This document shows positions 17,152 to 25,815 of a stretch of 59,569 nt of DNA, piece by piece. The stretch spans positions 1 through 59,569 of the forward strand of contig CAYXVE010000029.1 in NCBI GenBank assembly GCA_964468435.1, read 5' to 3'. The notes below the pieces were generated by a model. That model was not told the origin of the DNA, searched no databases, and was given only the letters and a program-made list of their open reading frames with translations. The stretch is from JBCCTX01 sp964468435. GTDB taxonomy: Bacteria; Bacteroidota; Bacteroidia; J057. The stretch's first letter is position 1; the number at the start of each line of letters is the position of its first letter. The translations under genes were made by a program, and so were the position numbers.

Positions 17152-19089
17152 CTACTCTACTGGTAGCCATACTTTCATTTCTCCTTCCCCACGATGAGAC
17201 CAGGCATAATAGGGAATAGCCATAAAATCCATCATCGTACCTGCCTGATCAAACATACTATTCAAGGATAGAATCCCTTTCAATAGTGCTGGCTGAAATT
17301 TGATTTCGAATTTAGGTTTTTGGGGAATAACAATATTTGCCAGTGATCCTCCATGATCAACACCCTCTACACAATAAACAAGGGGGCCTCTCTCAAGGGC
17401 AATTTTTCCAGAATTCTCCGAAACAGCTTCATGTGCCACCACCTGTCTTACGGTCATCGGCATGCTCAGTTCTACATAATCACCTGATTGCCATTTCCTT
17501 TGGATGCGTGCATATCCATCTACCAATTCCGGAAATATAGGTTCTCCATTGACTTTGAGCACGATTTTCTGATTATCCCTGTACTTGTATCGATAGAGTT
17601 CGCTGGGCACAGGCTGGTTGTTGGCCCAACCTGGAATGCGTAGCATGAGTGCAAACTCATGTGCTTCATCTGGTGTTACGGTTATACTAACATCTCCCTC
17701 CCAGGGATAGCCGGTTTCCTGTATAATACCGATTTCATGATTTGATGTATATAAATTACTGCTGCTATTGATGTAAAGATTCACATATAGATCTTCCTGA
17801 TGAGTCGCATATATGTAGCCTGCTAGAGAAGGTAAAAACCTAACGACATTTACAGGGCAGCAGGCTGTACTGAACCATGGGCTTCGGGTAGCCTTCCCCT
17901 GGTTGAATGTTGTCTTTCCATCGGATTCAAGTGGATTAGGATAAAAGAAACTATTCCCATCCAGAGATACTCCCGAGAGAAATCCATTGTACAGGGTACG
18001 CTCAAATACATCCATGTATTGGGCCTTTCCATGTAATAGAAAGAGTCTGTAATTCCACAACATACTGGCTATAGCGGCGCAGGTCTCATTGTATGCGGTT
18101 GCATTGGGCAATTCGTAGGCTTTACCAAAGGCTTCACCCTCCCTGCTTGCGCCCACCCCACCCGTGATATAAAGTTTGGTTGATACTACATCATGCCATA
18201 TGCTATCCATAGCAGCCAGGTAAGCACTGTCGTGGGTAAGAGCTGCAACATCAGCCATTCCCGCATACATATATCCCGCTCTCACAGCATGTCCTACAGC
18301 TTTTGTCTGCTGAGTTACTGGCAGGTGATCCTGGCTATAGGCATTTCCATTACCGCGTTGGTCAAGGAAGAATCGCGCCAGATTCAGATAGCGCTCATCG
18401 CCTGTCACGCGATACAGTTTTGCAAGGCCGATCTCTATCTCCTGATGTCCGGGTACACCTTGCTTTTTCCCAGGTCCAAACACACTGTCTATCAGATTAG
18501 CATTTTTGATAGCTGAATCCAGGAAGGTGCGTTTACCTGTAGCCTGATAGTGAGCTACCGCAGCTTCATACATATGTCCCACATTATATAACTCGTGATC
18601 TCTTTCCAGATTTTCCCAGCGTGCAGCAGCAGCATCTAAGGGATCATCCGGATTGATCGTTCGGGTAGTAAACAAGTAGCCATCATCTTCTTGTGCAGCA
18701 GCGATCAATGCAATGACACTGTCCAGGTAAGCTTCAAGATTTTCGTCAGGATAACGGCTCAAAGAATAACTTGCTCCCTCTATTACCTTAAACACATCCG
18801 AGTCATCATATCTACGCCCCTTAAAGTCCCCTTCAACAATTCCACCTGCCACAGCAAAATTATTGATCCGACCTGTCTCCTCACACTTTGCAAAATCAAA
18901 TAGTATCGTCACTTCCCGGTTGGTGTCCAGTCTGGTCTTCCAGAATCCCTCGTTGATGTGTACACTTGTAAATGGAACCGGACTGAACGGGTAGTCATTT
19001 ATAGCTTTCTCATGATTAGAATCCTGCTGACAGGCTCCCATTAATCCTATGTACCATAGGAGCAATAGGTAAATACTTTTATTTTCCAT
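17152..19089 (-). CDS. GH127 beta-L-arabinofuranosidase, lipoprotein
   Basis: Removes terminal beta-L-arabinofuranose from plant- or algal-type glycans. The 645-residue protein has a lipoprotein signal (LLLLWYIGLMGAC), so it is probably anchored in the envelope. It carries GH127 signatures: FWKTRLDTNREVT, the catalytic and zinc-site block YNETCAAIASMLWNYRL (Glu and Cys near 335-337) and TACCPVNVVRF (Cys pair near 411-412), whose cysteines bind zinc and act as nucleophile in the characterised Bifidobacterium enzyme. A C-terminal beta-sandwich follows. It starts 2 bases after the sulfatase stop, so it is in the same operon. The window thus couples arabinose removal to desulfation. Confidence 0.92.
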   Translation of the reverse strand: MENKSIYLLLLWYIGLMGACQQDSNHEKAINDYPFSPVPFTSVHINEGFWKTRLDTNREVTILFDFAKCEETGRINNFAVAGGIVEGDFKGRRYDDSDVFKVIEGASYSLSRYPDENLEAYLDSVIALIAAAQEDDGYLFTTRTINPDDPLDAAAARWENLERDHELYNVGHMYEAAVAHYQATGKRTFLDSAIKNANLIDSVFGPGKKQGVPGHQEIEIGLAKLYRVTGDERYLNLARFFLDQRGNGNAYSQDHLPVTQQTKAVGHAVRAGYMYAGMADVAALTHDSAYLAAMDSIWHDVVSTKLYITGGVGASREGEAFGKAYELPNATAYNETCAAIASMLWNYRLFLLHGKAQYMDVFERTLYNGFLSGVSLDGNSFFYPNPLESDGKTTFNQGKATRSPWFSTACCPVNVVRFLPSLAGYIYATHQEDLYVNLYINSSSNLYTSNHEIGIIQETGYPWEGDVSITVTPDEAHEFALMLRIPGWANNQPVPSELYRYKYRDNQKIVLKVNGEPIFPELVDGYARIQRKWQSGDYVELSMPMTVRQVVAHEAVSENSGKIALERGPLVYCVEGVDHGGSLANIVIPQKPKFEIKFQPALLKGILSLNSMFDQAGTMMDFMAIPYYAWSHRGEGEMKVWLPVE

Positions 19090-19091
19090 AT

Positions 19092-20891
19092 TTATTTTCT
19101 CTCTACCAGGAGCTGATACTGCCCATTGTGAATATCAGTACCCTTAAGGATGTCTACCTCCAGATCGATATCCCCTGGAGAGAGTTCAATTTCCCCAAAG
19201 CTGAGCTTGCGGGGGTCATCCGAGAAAGTTGCCGTTTTACGTTGCTCTCCAGCCTTAAGATTTGCTACATAGTCTTGATGATCTTCTTTCATCAGTAACG
19301 TAACTTCAAATGTAGCTGGTTGTGCTACTTCAAGCATCCAATAGCCATGTGTTCCCCATCCTCTACCTTCTGTTCTGCGCCAGTCCTGGGCTGTGAGGCG
19401 GGTTCGAATCTCCCTATCACTCCCAATGACAATGCGAGGAGGGGCATAATTGTCTGGTCGTGTAGAGGAAACATCCAAAAACCACTCATCATAGGCACTT
19501 AAAAGCTCTTCCGCTTTTGTTTCCTGCTTATCAAAGAGATTTTCTGACTCTCCGGGGTCAGTGGAAATGTGATACAGTTCATAGGGAACGGTGTCCAGAT
19601 CTATCTCCTCCCTGCCGAATCCAGTGGGATGCACTAGTTTCCAATCTTGGTCGATCACAGCAAAGTGATGGTAACTGATGGGTTCGTCACCACGGTGTAT
19701 CTGGATAAATAGTTTTCGGTCGGGCCATTCCACTTCCTTTCCTTCCAGTAAGGGTAGAATACTTCTTCCATCTATACTTACCCCCTCAGGGATTGGCAGG
19801 TCAGCTGCATCGAGCAAAGTGGGCATAATATCAATGTGTGCAGCAATACGATCGCTAGTAGTCCCGGATGCAAGTCTTTCTGGCCACTGTACCAAAAACG
19901 GCGAACGTATCCCCCCTTCAAATACTTCTGATTTCATTCCCCTAAGTTCTCTAACATATCGCCTAGAGTTGGGTCCATTGTCAACCATGAATATGACTAA
20001 CGTATGATCTGTAACTCCCAACTCATCTAGTTTTTCAAACATTTTACCCATATTCTGATCGATATTTTCAACCATGGCAAAAATCCTGGCTACAAGGTCT
20101 TTTTGTTCTTGAGCATCCCGGTTGGGATCTTTGAATACTTTTTGAAGGTCCATTTCCATGTATTTCTCTCTGAGATCCTCGGGCACATCATGATAGGGTC
20201 CATGAGGCGCGTTAGTGGCTATGTAGGTAAAGAAAGGCCTTCCGGCATTGTGCTCTTTCTCAATAAAGTCCAAGGCCGCATCGAAGTATATATCTGTGCA
20301 ATATCCCTTCATCTGTACTTGTTCTCCATTGTGAAATAAGATCGGATTAGTATATCTTCTTTCATTTTCCATAGGTTCTGATGGCTGTGCAAGCCCTCCC
20401 CCCATATGTATGAGTGTTTCATCAAATCCCTGATCCATAGGACGCATGGGATAATAATCTCCTAAATGCCATTTCCCAAAAATACCTGTTGCGTAACCTC
20501 CATCTCGTAATACTTCTGCAACCGTCACCTCTTCAGGTTCCATCATCGCCCTTCCTACATAGGTATCCACGACACGTGTACGGTAATTATACCTTCCCGT
20601 CATCAATGAAGCTCGTGTAGGAGCACAAACCGGACTGACATAAAAACGATTGATCGATGCACTTCTGGAAGCCATTTTATCAATATTAGGCGTCTGAATA
20701 ACGAGATTATCCATAAATCCGAAATCTCCAAATCCCTGATCATCAGTTATGACTAAAATAATATTGGGAGGGCTACTATCTGGGTCAACCTGGGTATTAC
20801 AACTGCCAAGTAATATTACCGCGATCATGATTAAGATACCTTGAAAGGTAATTCTGAAAAGTATCATAAATATTTCAAATAGATAACGCAT
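19092..20891 (-). CDS. Sulfatase (type I, formylglycine-dependent), lipoprotein
   Basis: Hydrolyses sulfate esters. PNIILVITDDQGFGDFG (metal-binding Asp pair) starts the domain, and the formylglycine motif is VCAPTRASLMTGRYNYR (C-x-P-x-R, Cys near residue 89). GKWHLGDYYP and IFMVDNGPNSRR complete the site. The start is uncertain: an upstream ATG at 20924 extends the frame, 20891 is used here, and one at 20867 would give an ideal lipoprotein signal (MILFRITFQG...VILLGSC). After about residue 480 there is an extra beta-rich C-terminal domain of unknown role. It is co-transcribed with GH127 and probably lies downstream of the DUF1501 gene. Confidence 0.93.
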   Translation of the reverse strand: MRYLFEIFMILFRITFQGILIMIAVILLGSCNTQVDPDSSPPNIILVITDDQGFGDFGFMDNLVIQTPNIDKMASRSASINRFYVSPVCAPTRASLMTGRYNYRTRVVDTYVGRAMMEPEEVTVAEVLRDGGYATGIFGKWHLGDYYPMRPMDQGFDETLIHMGGGLAQPSEPMENERRYTNPILFHNGEQVQMKGYCTDIYFDAALDFIEKEHNAGRPFFTYIATNAPHGPYHDVPEDLREKYMEMDLQKVFKDPNRDAQEQKDLVARIFAMVENIDQNMGKMFEKLDELGVTDHTLVIFMVDNGPNSRRYVRELRGMKSEVFEGGIRSPFLVQWPERLASGTTSDRIAAHIDIMPTLLDAADLPIPEGVSIDGRSILPLLEGKEVEWPDRKLFIQIHRGDEPISYHHFAVIDQDWKLVHPTGFGREEIDLDTVPYELYHISTDPGESENLFDKQETKAEELLSAYDEWFLDVSSTRPDNYAPPRIVIGSDREIRTRLTAQDWRRTEGRGWGTHGYWMLEVAQPATFEVTLLMKEDHQDYVANLKAGEQRKTATFSDDPRKLSFGEIELSPGDIDLEVDILKGTDIHNGQYQLLVERK

Positions 20892-21093
20892 ACAGTTAAT
20901 GTTTATGTAGATCAAAATAATCAAATATCTCGTTTAGTAAAAACTGACGATTGAATTTTTCTGTAATTACGACAGATATGAATGTTCTGCGTTCAGAAAG
21001 TATATTATCAACTTGGGAAAAGGAATAAACTTTCACCCGGCCACCGTCTGCTGATTTCTGAACAGATGATCCTGATCAGGAGTAAAAAAAATA

Positions 21094-21106
21094 GACACCA
21101 GGTGTC
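21094..21106. repeat. Perfect 13-bp palindrome in the sulfatase upstream region
   Basis: GACACC-A-GGTGTC is perfect, and a second perfect palindrome, CCTGATCAGG, lies 14 bases away at 21071-21080. They sit about 200 bases upstream of the leftward sulfatase start and may be operators, or debris from gene loss. Confidence 0.25.
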
Positions 21107-21151
21107 AGATGAATCCCTCAGGATATCTATCCCGTAGATCAAAAAGCAGAA

Positions 21152-21382
21152 ATGAAACTCCAGTTTAAAGTGATTGAGGATATCACAGAAGACGCTGGAA
21201 CAATCAACATTGCGTTGCTCGCAATCGCGGACAGTGGATTTTTACTGGAGTCTGGTAAGACAAGTGGGTTTACTTCCTTTCAGTTTATATATGAGATTGG
21301 TGAAAAGGTAAATCCCATCCTACTATTGACCAAAGAATCTGGACAGTTACTTGTTGTAATCAGGCAAACAGGTTTGGGATGA
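21152..21382 (+). pseudogene. Orphan 76-codon frame, probably a gene fragment
   Basis: Reads MKLQFKVIEDITEDAGTINI onward with coding-like codon use and a beta-rich, soluble composition, opposite to all its neighbours. Its last 23 bases overlap the 3' end of the convergent DUF1501 gene. Upstream, several stops interrupt other short frames. It could be a small real gene, but the lack of a promoter and the overlap suggest the C-terminal remnant of a larger protein. I do not recognise the family. Nothing else was found between 20,925 and 21,151 except the palindromes. Confidence 0.3.
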
Positions 21383-22793
21383 TTTTTCCTTCACCATCCG
21401 GCGTAGTGTAAAAAGGCCTCCCTTCTATGGTGTAATGAGTGTCTGTAGCTATGCCCAGGGCATGGTATATGCTCTGATGAACCTCATCAATCACGACTGG
21501 CTGTGTAATAGCCTTAAAGGGCCGTTCAGCAGCTGTCTCTCCTATGATATGACCTTTTTTGACTCCCCCTCCCCACATGAGGATGGAACACCCATCCGTG
21601 AAGTGCCGGTGCATACCATAAAATTTAAGGTCTTCAATTTTATCAGGTACCTGCACCTGGTCTTTGACTTTTGCCCCAGGTCTTCCCTCGACCAGCATAT
21701 CGCGGCTGAACTCACTAGCCAGAATGACTAATGTACGATCTAGCAATCCCCGCTCATTGAGATCGAGGATGAGTTGCCTGACTGGACCATCTATGTAAGC
21801 CTTCATCTTTTTCAGCCTTGTGTGACCATTTTCATGTGTGTCCCAACCCAAAAAGGGTTCGTATTCAGTAGTAACACTGATGAATCTGGCCCCTTGTTCA
21901 ACCAATCTTCTGGCCATAAGACATCCCAGACCAAAACGACCCGTATTATAGGCTTGATAAACCTTATCAGGCTCATCCTGAAGATCAAAAGTTTTGACCT
22001 CGGGTGATTTTAGCAGGCGATATGCCCGCTCCATAGATCTCATCAAAGATTCCTGCTGGTATTCACTTCCATAAGTCTTCAAAGGACTTTTATCTACCAG
22101 TGATTGGTATATTTTATTTCTATTGGCAAAGCGGCTGGAAGTCATTCCTGTAGGTGGTCGCACACTTTCCAGTCCACTTGTGGGATCGGGTATGATAAAA
22201 GGTCCATACTCTGTTCCCAGAAATCCCGCTGAGTGGAATGCCTTCAATTCCTCTCCTTCACCCACGGTGAATCTTTGTCCTATGTCTATAAAAGGGGGTA
22301 TAACAGGATTTATAGGCCCCAATTCTTTAGCAATCCAGGAGCCAATATGGGGGGGCTGGACAGACTGAGGAGGTTCGTAGCAAGTATGCCAGTGATATTG
22401 ATGCCGGGTATGGAGAATGTGCCCCAGATCTGCTGCACGGTAGGATCTGATAATAGTACCTTTGTCCATGACAGCGGAAATTCCTTCCAGCCCTTCAGAG
22501 AAATTCAATCCATCAATCGCCGTAGGAATACTGGGAAAAGTACTATATACCTTTTTGCTTTCCATTCCCTTCTCAAAAGGAGCATAAGTCTTAGGATCAA
22601 AAGTCTCTGTATGGCACATGCCTCCAGCCATCCAGAGTAATATTACCGCATCAGCAGTTCCTTGAGGGCTCTTTCTGCCACAACTACTCAGAAAGCTAGC
22701 AGCCGGGACAGAGGCCGCCATGGCCGCCATGCTGGCGTTTCGCATTTGCTTGAGAAATTTTCTTCGCTCAATCTGATGATTCATATTCATCAT
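21360..22793 (-). CDS. DUF1501 domain protein, Tat-exported
   Basis: A 477-residue member of the DUF1501 family, which has an alkaline-phosphatase/sulfatase-like fold and is abundant in Planctomycetes; its reaction is unproven. The N-terminus has a Tat-like motif and lipoprotein-like end (RRKFLKQM...ASFLSSCG). Family marks include VILLWMAGGMCHTETFDPK, HTRHQYHWHTC, the GLGCLMARRLVEQGARFISV block and LVILASEFSRD. It follows the DUF1549/DUF1553 gene by 13 bases in the same direction, the usual pairing. The presumed job is a periplasmic step in polymer breakdown. Confidence 0.9.
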   Translation of the reverse strand: MMNMNHQIERRKFLKQMRNASMAAMAASVPAASFLSSCGRKSPQGTADAVILLWMAGGMCHTETFDPKTYAPFEKGMESKKVYSTFPSIPTAIDGLNFSEGLEGISAVMDKGTIIRSYRAADLGHILHTRHQYHWHTCYEPPQSVQPPHIGSWIAKELGPINPVIPPFIDIGQRFTVGEGEELKAFHSAGFLGTEYGPFIIPDPTSGLESVRPPTGMTSSRFANRNKIYQSLVDKSPLKTYGSEYQQESLMRSMERAYRLLKSPEVKTFDLQDEPDKVYQAYNTGRFGLGCLMARRLVEQGARFISVTTEYEPFLGWDTHENGHTRLKKMKAYIDGPVRQLILDLNERGLLDRTLVILASEFSRDMLVEGRPGAKVKDQVQVPDKIEDLKFYGMHRHFTDGCSILMWGGGVKKGHIIGETAAERPFKAITQPVVIDEVHQSIYHALGIATDTHYTIEGRPFYTTPDGEGKIIPNLFA

Positions 22794-22806
22794 TTTATAT
22801 TCATAC

Positions 22807-25680
22807 TCAATAAATCAACTGGAATTCCGGTAGTAATACCATTGTCCATAATACATCCTCCACATCATCTCTTTCGGGTTCTTCACCCAGTATTTTCATC
22901 AGGGTATTTGATTCTTTCTCTGAGGGTTCCCTAGCCAGAAAGTGCAGATACAGTTGATGTATCAATTGCCTAGGATCATCCTCATACCGGTAGAGCCATT
23001 CTGTGGCGCCTTCCTGAAGTATTTCATGGAAAAAAGCTCCATTGGTCAGCTCCAGTGCCTGGAGCAAGGTGGCTTCATCATTGCGCTGCGTAGTGACATT
23101 TTCACGTGTAGGTCTGCCCAGGGCAGTCTGAAAGGGATCTAATGCTACTAAAGAGGCTCTGGCAAAGTGATTCTGGGTATTTTCTCCTCCATGGACAAAG
23201 CCTATCAGCTTTCCCCAATGGCTCTTCCCGAAAGAGCCATAATTTTTTACGGACTCCCAGTCCTGATCATCAAAAGCATCTGTTATCCATGCTTCTTCAG
23301 GTTCATGGTCTGTACACATCCAGTCTGCACCTGATGACACCCACTGAACTGTACTATCTTCATATACGATTTTCAAGCTTAGCAACATTCCTGCAGGATT
23401 GGGAACACTTCCTTCATTTTCCCCTTCCAAAGCGATAATATTCTGTTCCATCATCAGCAAATTCTTCACATCTCTGCGATATATTTTTCTCCAGTCTACT
23501 CCCTCGCCTATTTTCTTTTCATTCAAATACAAACTAAAACGATGATCTACTGATAAAAGAAGTTCTGCGGATAGAATGGAAAGTTGCTTATCGAGTGTAA
23601 ACGCATATCTGAAAAACCGTTTTCCGGGTTTGGGCAATATATCTCTCCCCACTTCACGTTCTCTGTGCCAGATCCATTGTGCATCAATTGAATTGTCAGT
23701 AGGATCGTAGGCTACACTGTGATAAACAGGGGCGATAATTTGACTCAATGCATCCGCAAATTGTTCGGCAGTAATTCTCCGGGGTACAGGTCCCTGAAAT
23801 ACATAATCTGAAGTAAGAACTTCATCAACGGTTTCATAATTTACTGATGGTAACTGATAAGCTTTCGATGTCAAAATCGTTTTGAGTAGATGTTTGAGAT
23901 CGTAACGGTTTTCGATTAGATCGGCTGCCAACCAATCCAGCAGATCTTGGCTCCAGGGTTCCTGGTCCATTTCATCTACGGGCATGACGATCCCCCTACC
24001 CAAAAGCAAATCCCAGTATCTGTTCACAATGGTACGATAAACTCGCCCATTTTCCGGGGTAGTCATAAGTATTTCGAGTTGTTTCAGCCGGCTAGCAACA
24101 TCTTCGCCTTCAAGCTTTCCCAATTGCGGATACAGAAATGAAGTACGAGCCATACGATTAGTAGGTTTGTCACAGCGAAAGATTTCCAGTGTAGTATCCG
24201 AAAACACATTGGCAAAACCGTACGCCTGATCGAGAGTGAGATTGTTCACAAAGCTGTTGTGGCAAGATGCACACTTGAGGTTGAGTCCCAGAAGGGATTG
24301 TGATACATTCTGAGCAGCCTGCATTTCGGTAGTTTGACTGGAATTGACAGCCCCTCTCCATTTGATGCCCTGAATAAAGCCCTCAGATCCCTCAGATGGA
24401 TTGACAAGGTCGGCAATCATTTGATTGTAAGGCTTGTTTTTTAGCAGTGCATGATACAACCAGTCTGTAATCTGCTTTCTACCACCAGTAATATATCCAG
24501 TCCCAGTGTAGTCATTTCTGAGGAGGTCATTCCAGAAGGTAATCCAGTGCTGCGCATAATTGTGCTGGTCTTCCAGTAAGTGATCTACCAGGCGTTCCCG
24601 TTTGTCAGGGGAGAAATCAGCCGTAAAGGCATCAATTTCTTCCGGGCTGGGTATGAGTCCTAATATATCCAGGTATGCCCTCCTGATGAAGATACGATCA
24701 TCTACAGGATCAGGCCACTTTATGTCTCTTTCTTCGAAATACGCATGAATAATCCGGTCAACCGGATGTGTAATCTCAGGAGAAATCGACGGTAATGAGG
24801 GGGCCTCGAGTGCCAGTTCAGCCTCACGAAATATGCTCAACCCACTATCTGCCCAATGTGCTCCTTGATTAATCCACAAGTTGATTAGTTCTATTTCATC
24901 TGATTGGAGGGACTTACCTTTGGGAGGCATGGCTTCATCGTGTTCTCTGGGCAACATGAGTCTGCGTATGATCTCACTATTTGACGCATCACCGGGAAGC
25001 ACAACCGGTCCATGTTCACCTCCAGCCATGACCCCTTCCTTATGATCCAATGCCAGATCCCCTTTACGTTTTTCTACACTGTGGCATTGATAGCAATTGT
25101 GAGCAAATATAGCCCTTACTTCAAGGTTGAGCTGGTCTAGTTTTACAGATGGAAACGAATCTGCATTTGCATATCCCCTGTAGGTTGCTAGCTGGGCTGT
25201 ATAATCCTGATCGATATCAGGAGCAGATTCCTGATAAGCAGGAATAACTTCTGTGAGATAATTTTGTCCGTGTGTAAGACTTGCACCTAGATGGCCAGCT
25301 ATTGTAACTGAGACAATCGTACCCAAAAGCATAGAAAATGGAGCCCAGGATGGTAACTTTTGGGGGCGTATGACAGAAACCGAGGTCAAAATGGACAGTA
25401 CTACCGTTACGATTCCCATGATGCGATGATTGTCAACCCATGTACCACTGTATTCTTCATGGTATAGTAACAGCCATCCCATGATCGCAGCCAGGATGGC
25501 AGAAACTGTACCAAGATGTATAAATGCATTGACCCCCTGGGAGTAGTGGTCTACACGACGAAACTTTCCCCATATTTCCAATAAAAAGGCTCCAATCAGT
25601 AGACCTATGGGAAAGTGGACCAACATGGGATGAAGCCTTCCCAACAATTCAAAAATCCAGATAGCAAGCAGTATTTTCAT
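22807..25680 (-). CDS. Membrane-anchored DUF1549/DUF1553 cytochrome c protein (planctomycete type)
   Basis: A 957-residue multidomain protein. Residues 1-150 form several membrane helices (LHPMLVHFPIGLLIGAFLLE, a DUF2231-like pattern). A cytochrome-like domain follows with haem motif CYQCH (near 197). Then come DUF1549 (about 305-505, with a second CASCH near 471) and DUF1553 (from about 510). DUF1553 is interrupted near 650-830 by a beta-sandwich that resembles a carbohydrate-binding module (RYAFTLDKQLSILSAELLLSVDHRFSLYLNE), then resumes. The family lacks an assigned reaction; the haem sites suggest electron transfer. It heads an operon with DUF1501, then a sulfatase and GH127. Confidence 0.88.
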   Translation of the reverse strand: MKILLAIWIFELLGRLHPMLVHFPIGLLIGAFLLEIWGKFRRVDHYSQGVNAFIHLGTVSAILAAIMGWLLLYHEEYSGTWVDNHRIMGIVTVVLSILTSVSVIRPQKLPSWAPFSMLLGTIVSVTIAGHLGASLTHGQNYLTEVIPAYQESAPDIDQDYTAQLATYRGYANADSFPSVKLDQLNLEVRAIFAHNCYQCHSVEKRKGDLALDHKEGVMAGGEHGPVVLPGDASNSEIIRRLMLPREHDEAMPPKGKSLQSDEIELINLWINQGAHWADSGLSIFREAELALEAPSLPSISPEITHPVDRIIHAYFEERDIKWPDPVDDRIFIRRAYLDILGLIPSPEEIDAFTADFSPDKRERLVDHLLEDQHNYAQHWITFWNDLLRNDYTGTGYITGGRKQITDWLYHALLKNKPYNQMIADLVNPSEGSEGFIQGIKWRGAVNSSQTTEMQAAQNVSQSLLGLNLKCASCHNSFVNNLTLDQAYGFANVFSDTTLEIFRCDKPTNRMARTSFLYPQLGKLEGEDVASRLKQLEILMTTPENGRVYRTIVNRYWDLLLGRGIVMPVDEMDQEPWSQDLLDWLAADLIENRYDLKHLLKTILTSKAYQLPSVNYETVDEVLTSDYVFQGPVPRRITAEQFADALSQIIAPVYHSVAYDPTDNSIDAQWIWHREREVGRDILPKPGKRFFRYAFTLDKQLSILSAELLLSVDHRFSLYLNEKKIGEGVDWRKIYRRDVKNLLMMEQNIIALEGENEGSVPNPAGMLLSLKIVYEDSTVQWVSSGADWMCTDHEPEEAWITDAFDDQDWESVKNYGSFGKSHWGKLIGFVHGGENTQNHFARASLVALDPFQTALGRPTRENVTTQRNDEATLLQALELTNGAFFHEILQEGATEWLYRYEDDPRQLIHQLYLHFLAREPSEKESNTLMKILGEEPERDDVEDVLWTMVLLPEFQLIY

Positions 25681-25815
25681 ACAGTTTAATATTACTAAAT
25701 AATTACGATCAAGTCAACCGATGAAGAGATTAAATCATATTTAAAGCATGCTTTATATTAGGGTAATATTTACTTGCTAACTTTCTGTTTAATCAATAAA
25801 ATAACACAACCAATT

